Source: Arthrobacter sp. YN (lineage in GTDB: Bacteria; Actinomycetota; Actinomycetes; Actinomycetales; Micrococcaceae). From it: a DNA stretch of 64,000 nucleotides. This document shows, in pieces, positions 59,841-64,000 of the stretch. Positions within the stretch are counted from its first letter, which is position 1. Every line of letters starts with the position of its first letter. Made by a program: the position numbers and the translations under genes. The stretch is taken from positions 3,286,001 to 3,350,000 of the forward strand of contig NZ_CP022436.1 in assembly GCF_002224285.1 (NCBI RefSeq). The letters are read 5' to 3'. The notes under the pieces are model-generated. The model was given only the letters and a program-made list of their open reading frames with translations. It did no database searches and was not told the DNA's origin.

Positions 59841-59955
59841 GGTCACGAGTGCCAGCGCTAAACCCCGGTTTGCTGGCCGGCAACCCTCCTTTCGCGGCGG
59901 GGTGCCCCGGGTGACGACCCGGCCGGTCCGGAACGGATGCGGCAAGCGCGGATCC
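59841..59955 (+). ncRNA. SAM-IV riboswitch
   Basis: S-adenosylmethionine aptamer of the SAM-I/IV superfamily. P1 is GGTCAC (59841-59846) with GTGACGACC (59911-59919). The core reads GAGTGCCAGCG, CCGGTTTGCTGGCCGGCAAC, CCTCC and GGGGTGCCCCGG, and the 3' pseudoknot segment GGCAAGCGCGGATCC ends at 59955; this is the SAM-IV rather than SAM-I layout. A hairpin (GGA-CCCCC/GGGGG-TCC) at 59950-59969 follows. Its last bases overlap CCCTC, which can pair with the GAGG ribosome-binding site of the next gene, so control is probably at translation. Confidence 0.9.
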
Positions 59956-59986
59956 CCCTATGGGGGTCCCTCTTGAGTGAGGTCCC

Positions 59987-61396
59987 ATGAGCACAGTCAC
60001 GTTCGACTCAAACATCATTCCGTCCTTTGCCGGTGAAACCCCGTCACAGTCAGCTGCAGCAGCACGGCCGCTCGCCGCCGTCACCGGGGCTGAGCTGCAG
60101 GCACCGCTGATCCAGGGCGGCCACGTCCGCTATGCCAACCTGGACTACGGTGCATCGGCTCCGGCCCTGACCGTTGTCTCGGCCTACCTCAACGAGGTCC
60201 TGCCTTACTACGCCAGCGTTCACCGCGGCGCGGGCTTTGCCTCCCAGATCAGCACGTCGGTCTACGAGAACTCGCGGAACATCGTTCGTGAGTTCGTCGG
60301 CGGCCGTCCTGACGATTCCGTGATTTTCACGCGAAACACCACGGACTCCCTGAACCTTCTGGCCGGCTGCCTTCCGCAGACCGACGGCCGTTTCTCCGGC
60401 GAAGTCCTGTACCTGGACATCGAACACCACGCCAATCTTCTTCCCTGGCAGGGTGTCCCGCACCGCAGCGTCGTGGCGGCCTCCACGTTGACCGCCACGG
60501 TGGACAAGCTTCGCAACGAATTGGCCCAAGGCGGGGTCAGCCTGCTCGCCGTCACGGGTGCCTCCAACGTGACAGGTGAAATCCTGCCGATCGCCGAACT
60601 CGCTGCACTGGCGCATGAATACGGTGCCAGGATCGTTGTGGACGCCGCCCAGCTGGCACCCCACCGCCGGATCAACATCACGGAGGCCGATGTTGACTAC
60701 GTCGTGTTCTCCGGCCACAAGCTGTATGCCCCCTTCGGCGCAGGCGTCGTAGTGGGCCGCCCGGACTGGCTCGACGCCGGGACGCCGCACCTGGCTGGTG
60801 GCGGCGCCGTCCGTGAGGCCCGTCTGGACTCGGTGAGCTGGGCAACGGGCCCTGCCCGCCATGAAGGCGGGTCCCCCAATGTCCTGGGTGCCGCGACCCT
60901 CGCCCGCGCCACACAGGTCCTCGCCGGGCTGGACCAGGACGCGTGGCACGCCCACGAAGCCGCCATCCGCACGTACCTGGTGGACGGCCTGGAGGCCATC
61001 GACGGCGTGACAGTGCACCAGATCTTCACTGACTCCGACGACACCATTGGAGTGGTCAACTTCTCCGTGGAAGGATTCGACGCCGGATTGGTGGCCGCTT
61101 ATCTGGCCGCCGAGCACGGAGTTGGCCTCCGGGATGGACGCTTCTGCGCCCACCCACTGCTCAAGCGACTCGGACTTCCCTCCGGCTCCTTGCGTGCCAG
61201 CTTTGGCGTCGGCTCCCGGTTGGAGGACGCCACCAGGCTGCTCGCAGGCATCGAAGGGCTGAAGCGCAACGGGTTGGGTTGGGACTACGTAGTGGACGAG
61301 GGCCGCTGGGTACCTGCCAACGACCACCGGACCTACCCGGAATGGGCTCCCAACACACCCGGTACGGCAGGCGCAGCTCCCTGCACTGTTGACTAA
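59987..61396 (+). CDS. SufS-like class V aminotransferase / cysteine desulfurase family
   Basis: A 469-residue PLP enzyme. The PLP lysine is in FSGHKLYAPFGAG, the TxSN-like elements include TGASNVTGEILP and DAAQLAPHR, and the SufS-type active cysteine is retained in GRFCAHP near residue 385. The N-terminal 40 residues and the C-terminal tail are extra. It is preceded by a SAM-IV riboswitch, so its product feeds or drains the methionine/SAM/cysteine pools. A desulfurase acting on cysteine or homocysteine, or a related lyase, is the best guess. Confidence 0.85.
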   Translation: MSTVTFDSNIIPSFAGETPSQSAAAARPLAAVTGAELQAPLIQGGHVRYANLDYGASAPALTVVSAYLNEVLPYYASVHRGAGFASQISTSVYENSRNIVREFVGGRPDDSVIFTRNTTDSLNLLAGCLPQTDGRFSGEVLYLDIEHHANLLPWQGVPHRSVVAASTLTATVDKLRNELAQGGVSLLAVTGASNVTGEILPIAELAALAHEYGARIVVDAAQLAPHRRINITEADVDYVVFSGHKLYAPFGAGVVVGRPDWLDAGTPHLAGGGAVREARLDSVSWATGPARHEGGSPNVLGAATLARATQVLAGLDQDAWHAHEAAIRTYLVDGLEAIDGVTVHQIFTDSDDTIGVVNFSVEGFDAGLVAAYLAAEHGVGLRDGRFCAHPLLKRLGLPSGSLRASFGVGSRLEDATRLLAGIEGLKRNGLGWDYVVDEGRWVPANDHRTYPEWAPNTPGTAGAAPCTVD

Positions 61397-61402
61397 GCGC
61401 TC

Positions 61403-61440
61403 TTTACCGCGGCTGCGGTAAATTCGTAGGGTATCTTTTT
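61403..61440 (+). terminator. Hairpin after the SufS-like gene
   Basis: TTTACCGC (61403-61410) pairs perfectly with GCGGTAAA (61415-61422) around GGCT; a T-run (TTTTT) follows at 61436-61440. It may be a weak terminator or an operator for the next gene. Confidence 0.5.
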
Positions 61441-61464
61441 GGCAACCCTGTGAAGGAGTTTTTG

Positions 61465-62295
61465 GTGGCATTGCCTTCTCCGGCCGCCTCCAGTGGACAG
61501 CCCGGCGTTCCCCGACCTGCCGGACCACGTGGTCCCAAGCTCCACGCTGACCGTCGGAACGAGTTCGGCCAGAGCTTCCAGGACGGCGGTGAGCACTACG
61601 ATCGCGTTCGGCCCGGTTATCCCCTGGACTCCGTGGAGTGGCTTGTTCCCCCGGGGGCCACGGCGGCTGCGGATCTCGGAGCGGGAACAGGCAAGTTCAC
61701 GGCCCTCCTCGTGGAGCGCGGACTGGAGGTTGCCGCCGTCGACCCTTCCACCGACATGCTGGAGCAACTGCGCAAGTCCCACCCGCACGTCACCGCGCTG
61801 GAGGGAACGGCTGAAGCAACTGGACTGACGGACTCAGCATTCGACGTCGTCAGTGTTGCCCAGGCCTGGCATTGGTGCGATCCCCTGGCTGCGAGCACCG
61901 AGACAGCCCGTATCCTGCGGCCGCACGGAACCTTGGGACTGGTCTGGAACCAATTGGATACCGACGTGCCCTGGGTTCATCGGCTCTCGCGCATCATGCA
62001 TGCCGGAGACGTCCACAAGCCAGGGTTCCGTCCACTGATCGGCCCGGAATTTTCCGGCTTGGAAAGCCACTTCACCCGGTGGTCGGACGCCGTGACTCCC
62101 CAAGACATCATGGAGCTGACCAAGTCGCGGAGCTACTATCTCCGAGCCAACGACGCCACCAGGGCGAAGGTCATGGCCAACCTGGAGTGGTACCTCTACG
62201 AGCACCTGCGGCACGCACCGGGAGACACCATTCCACTGCCCTACGTGACGCAGACCTGGCGGGCGTTCAAATTGCGCCCCGCGCGGCCACGGTAG
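61465..62295 (+). CDS. Class I SAM-dependent methyltransferase
   Basis: A 276-residue methyltransferase_11-type enzyme. SAM motif I is ADLGAGTGKFTALL, followed by AAVDPSTDMLEQL and the AWHWCDPLAA motif that many small-molecule methyltransferases carry. I chose GTG 61465 because AAGGAG ends six bases before it; an earlier GTG at 61450 overlaps this site. The substrate is unknown. It follows the SAM-controlled gene and may belong to the same pathway. Confidence 0.85.
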   Translation: MALPSPAASSGQPGVPRPAGPRGPKLHADRRNEFGQSFQDGGEHYDRVRPGYPLDSVEWLVPPGATAAADLGAGTGKFTALLVERGLEVAAVDPSTDMLEQLRKSHPHVTALEGTAEATGLTDSAFDVVSVAQAWHWCDPLAASTETARILRPHGTLGLVWNQLDTDVPWVHRLSRIMHAGDVHKPGFRPLIGPEFSGLESHFTRWSDAVTPQDIMELTKSRSYYLRANDATRAKVMANLEWYLYEHLRHAPGDTIPLPYVTQTWRAFKLRPARPR

Positions 62296-62304
62296 GCTTG
62301 GAGT

Positions 62305-63018
62305 GTGAAGACCAGTACGCCCTCCTCCTCGATTGAGGACTACGTCAAGGTCATCTACTCGTACACAGAGTGGCAAGACAAGCCGATAACGTCCTCCCAG
62401 CTTGCCCAGCGCCTGGGTGTGGCTAATTCCTCCGTGTCTGAAATGGTCCGCAAGCTCAAGGACCAGGGACTGGTGGACCACCAACCCTACAGCGCCATTC
62501 GCCTGACACCCGCGGGCATGCGCCTGGCATTGGCCATGGTGCGCCGGCATCGCCTCATTGAGACCTATCTGGTGGAAGAACTCGGGTACAGCTGGGATGA
62601 GGTCCATGATGAAGCTGAGATGTTGGAGCATGCGGTGTCAGACACCTTCATCGAGCGAATGTCCGACAAACTTGGTCACCCTGTCAGGGACCCGCACGGC
62701 GATCCGATTCCTTCGGCGGATGGCTCCGTTGAACTGCCGCACGCCTACCGCATGATCGAACTGGACCAGGGACACTCCGGCCGTATCACCAGGATCAGCG
62801 ACGAGAACCCCGATCTCCTCAGGTACTTGGCAGCGGAAGAGATCACCCTTGACGCCCCGGTTGAAGTGGTCGGACGCAAACCGTTCGGCGGAGCTCTGGT
62901 GGTGCGGATTGGAAGCGGCGCCACAGGCCGCGAGTTCGATCTCGCCGACGAAGTCACGTCCGCACTCTGGGTTCAGAGCGCTGAAACCCACGAAGGCTGC
63001 GTCCTCCCCACCCGCTGA
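62305..63018 (+). CDS. DtxR/MntR-family metal-dependent regulator
   Basis: A 237-residue regulator: N-terminal winged HTH (ITSSQLAQRLGVANSSVSEMVRKLKDQGL), a dimerisation and metal domain (about 75-150, with the metal-binding HRLIETYLVEELGYSWDEVHDEAEMLEHAVS), and an FeoA/SH3-like C-terminal domain (about 160-237). The metal ligands read as in MntR or IdeR; which of Mn2+ or Fe2+ is sensed cannot be said. The start is GTG at 62305, 9 bp after the methyltransferase. Confidence 0.9.
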   Translation: MKTSTPSSSIEDYVKVIYSYTEWQDKPITSSQLAQRLGVANSSVSEMVRKLKDQGLVDHQPYSAIRLTPAGMRLALAMVRRHRLIETYLVEELGYSWDEVHDEAEMLEHAVSDTFIERMSDKLGHPVRDPHGDPIPSADGSVELPHAYRMIELDQGHSGRITRISDENPDLLRYLAAEEITLDAPVEVVGRKPFGGALVVRIGSGATGREFDLADEVTSALWVQSAETHEGCVLPTR

Positions 63019-63034
63019 CCCAACCCCCGCGAGA

Positions 63035-63059
63035 GGTCAGCCGGGCAGCCCGGCTGACC
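63035..63059. terminator. Palindrome between DtxR-family and MFS genes
   Basis: GGTCAGCCGGGC (63035-63046) and its exact complement (63048-63059) flank a single A. It overlaps the final codons of the MFS gene and can terminate both converging transcripts. Confidence 0.8.
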
Positions 63060-64000
63060 CGCCGTCGTCGGACGCTGCATCCCGATCGCTGTCAGCGGCA
63101 ATCGCCGCCCCCTTGGGCGGATTTCTTATCCCGACGGCGGAAGCTGCTGCCCCGGCCAGGAACAGTGCCGCCGTGACCAACAGGGCGTTGTACAAACCTT
63201 CACGGCTGAAGACCGGTCCCACAATCAGCCCCGCGAAGGCAATGGTGATCAGGCCGGCGATGCGGGCAACGGCGTTGTTCACCGCCGAACCGATCCCCGC
63301 CTCCTCGGGCGGGACAGCACCAAGAATGGCGGCCGTCAAGGGCGCTACAAGAGTAGCCAATCCCAGACCGAAAACAATCTGGCCCGGCAGGACCTGTGTC
63401 CAATAATCCAACGGCTCCTGGACCGACAACGACATCAGGAAGCCCGCACCGCACAGCAACGGGCCCACGGTCATGAACCATCGGGGCCCGTACTTTCCTG
63501 CAAGGCCACCAAAATACGAGGCACACAGCATGAGGATGACGGTGCCAGGCAGCAGGGCGATGCCCGCCACGGTGGCCGCCATGCCCCCAACTTGCTGAAG
63601 ATAGATTCCCAAAACGAAGAACCCCAGGGAAATTCCCCCGTAGATGGCCAGCGTTGCCAGGTTCCCCCACGCAAAGTTGCGGATCGCGAAGAGCCTGAGT
63701 GGCAGCATGGGCTCGGCTGTCCGGGCCTCATGGATCAGGAAAAGAGCCATGGCTGCGATGCCGGCCACCAGAGGCAACCACACCTGCACGCTCCCCCATC
63801 CCATGCGGCCCTGTTCGATGAACGCAAACACGGGACCACCGAGGCCCACCATGGCCAGGACGGCTCCGAGGTAGTCGATGCGCTTGCTCTTGTCCCTCGC
63901 GGCATCGGAGGCCCGCAGGCCTGCCAGCATGGGCCAAATGGCAACGGCGGGAATGACATTGATGAAGAAGATGACACGCCAGGAGAGCAGGTCCACAGCT
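63037..64000 (-). CDS. MFS transporter, DHA2-type (5' end outside the window)
   Basis: About 320 residues of the C-terminal portion of a multidrug-type major facilitator. The segment begins in the LSWRVIFFINVIPAVAIW region, which lies after helix 6 in 14-helix DHA2 proteins, so roughly 150-200 residues are missing beyond base 64000. Eight hydrophobic helices are visible, and the C-terminus is Asp/Gly/Ser-rich. Substrate unknown. Confidence 0.85.
   Translation of the reverse strand, partial: AVDLLSWRVIFFINVIPAVAIWPMLAGLRASDAARDKSKRIDYLGAVLAMVGLGGPVFAFIEQGRMGWGSVQVWLPLVAGIAAMALFLIHEARTAEPMLPLRLFAIRNFAWGNLATLAIYGGISLGFFVLGIYLQQVGGMAATVAGIALLPGTVILMLCASYFGGLAGKYGPRWFMTVGPLLCGAGFLMSLSVQEPLDYWTQVLPGQIVFGLGLATLVAPLTAAILGAVPPEEAGIGSAVNNAVARIAGLITIAFAGLIVGPVFSREGLYNALLVTAALFLAGAAASAVGIRNPPKGAAIAADSDRDAASDDGGSAGLPG

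Noticed and set aside
60050..61528. 492-residue open frame antisense to the SufS-like gene
   Set aside because: Antisense shadow; the plus-strand gene has PLP and cysteine motifs and a riboswitch.

Overview
The window looks like a chromosome segment of a high-GC actinobacterium of the Arthrobacter/Paenarthrobacter type (Micrococcaceae). Several things point there: the gene order argS-lysA-hom-thrC-thrB-rho-prfA-prmC-sua5-wecA-atp, a fused Kgd-type 2-oxoglutarate dehydrogenase/decarboxylase, a SigR/RsrA (mycothiol-type) redox pair, the 24-residue ribosomal protein bL37, and a SAM-IV riboswitch. The genus is inferred from protein resemblance, not from a database search. I see no insertion sequence, prophage or CRISPR array.

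Bases 1-25,050 are one long block of minus-strand housekeeping genes. Read in the direction of transcription they are: argS, lysA, hom, thrC, thrB (arginyl-tRNA synthetase, lysine and threonine synthesis), rho, prfA, prmC, sua5 (transcription and translation termination, tRNA modification), then wecG-like, GT2 and wecA (start of a cell-wall glycopolymer), then the ATP synthase operon atpI-like, atpZ-like, atpBEFHAGDC, a DUF2550 protein and a membrane-anchored esterase. A 114-bp nested perfect palindrome lies between rho and prfA, where related actinobacteria carry rpmE.

Bases 25,260-28,130 hold a plus-strand three-gene module: an FMN-binding lipoprotein, ApbE flavin transferase, and a fusion of an NqrB/RnfD-like membrane domain with a ferredoxin-NADP-reductase-like domain. 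Together they look like a compact chain moving electrons from cytoplasmic NAD(P)H to flavin outside the membrane. A tRNA-Arg(CCG) and a protealysin-like M4 protease paired with an emfourin-like inhibitor follow. Next come a GlxA-type regulator, a small membrane protein, a WYL regulator and the helicase HrpA.

Bases 36,300-46,600 carry HIT, alcohol dehydrogenase and mercaptopyruvate-type sulfurtransferase genes, divergent from a Cds1-like cysteine desulfhydrase. A metallo-hydrolase, a complete zinc-uptake circuit (zur, znuB, znuC, znuA, with Zur-like operators) and two CNNM/CorC-type membrane proteins follow.

Bases 46,600-64,000 carry kgd, a GDSL-like protein lacking the nucleophilic serine, a frameshifted serine-hydrolase pseudogene, a DUF4097/PadR pair with two GATATATC-centred palindromes, bL37, rsrA/sigR with a textbook SigR promoter, a DoxX-like protein, aroA-rsgA-hisN, a SAM-IV riboswitch in front of a SufS-like enzyme, a methyltransferase, a DtxR-family regulator, and the 3' part of an MFS transporter that runs off the window.
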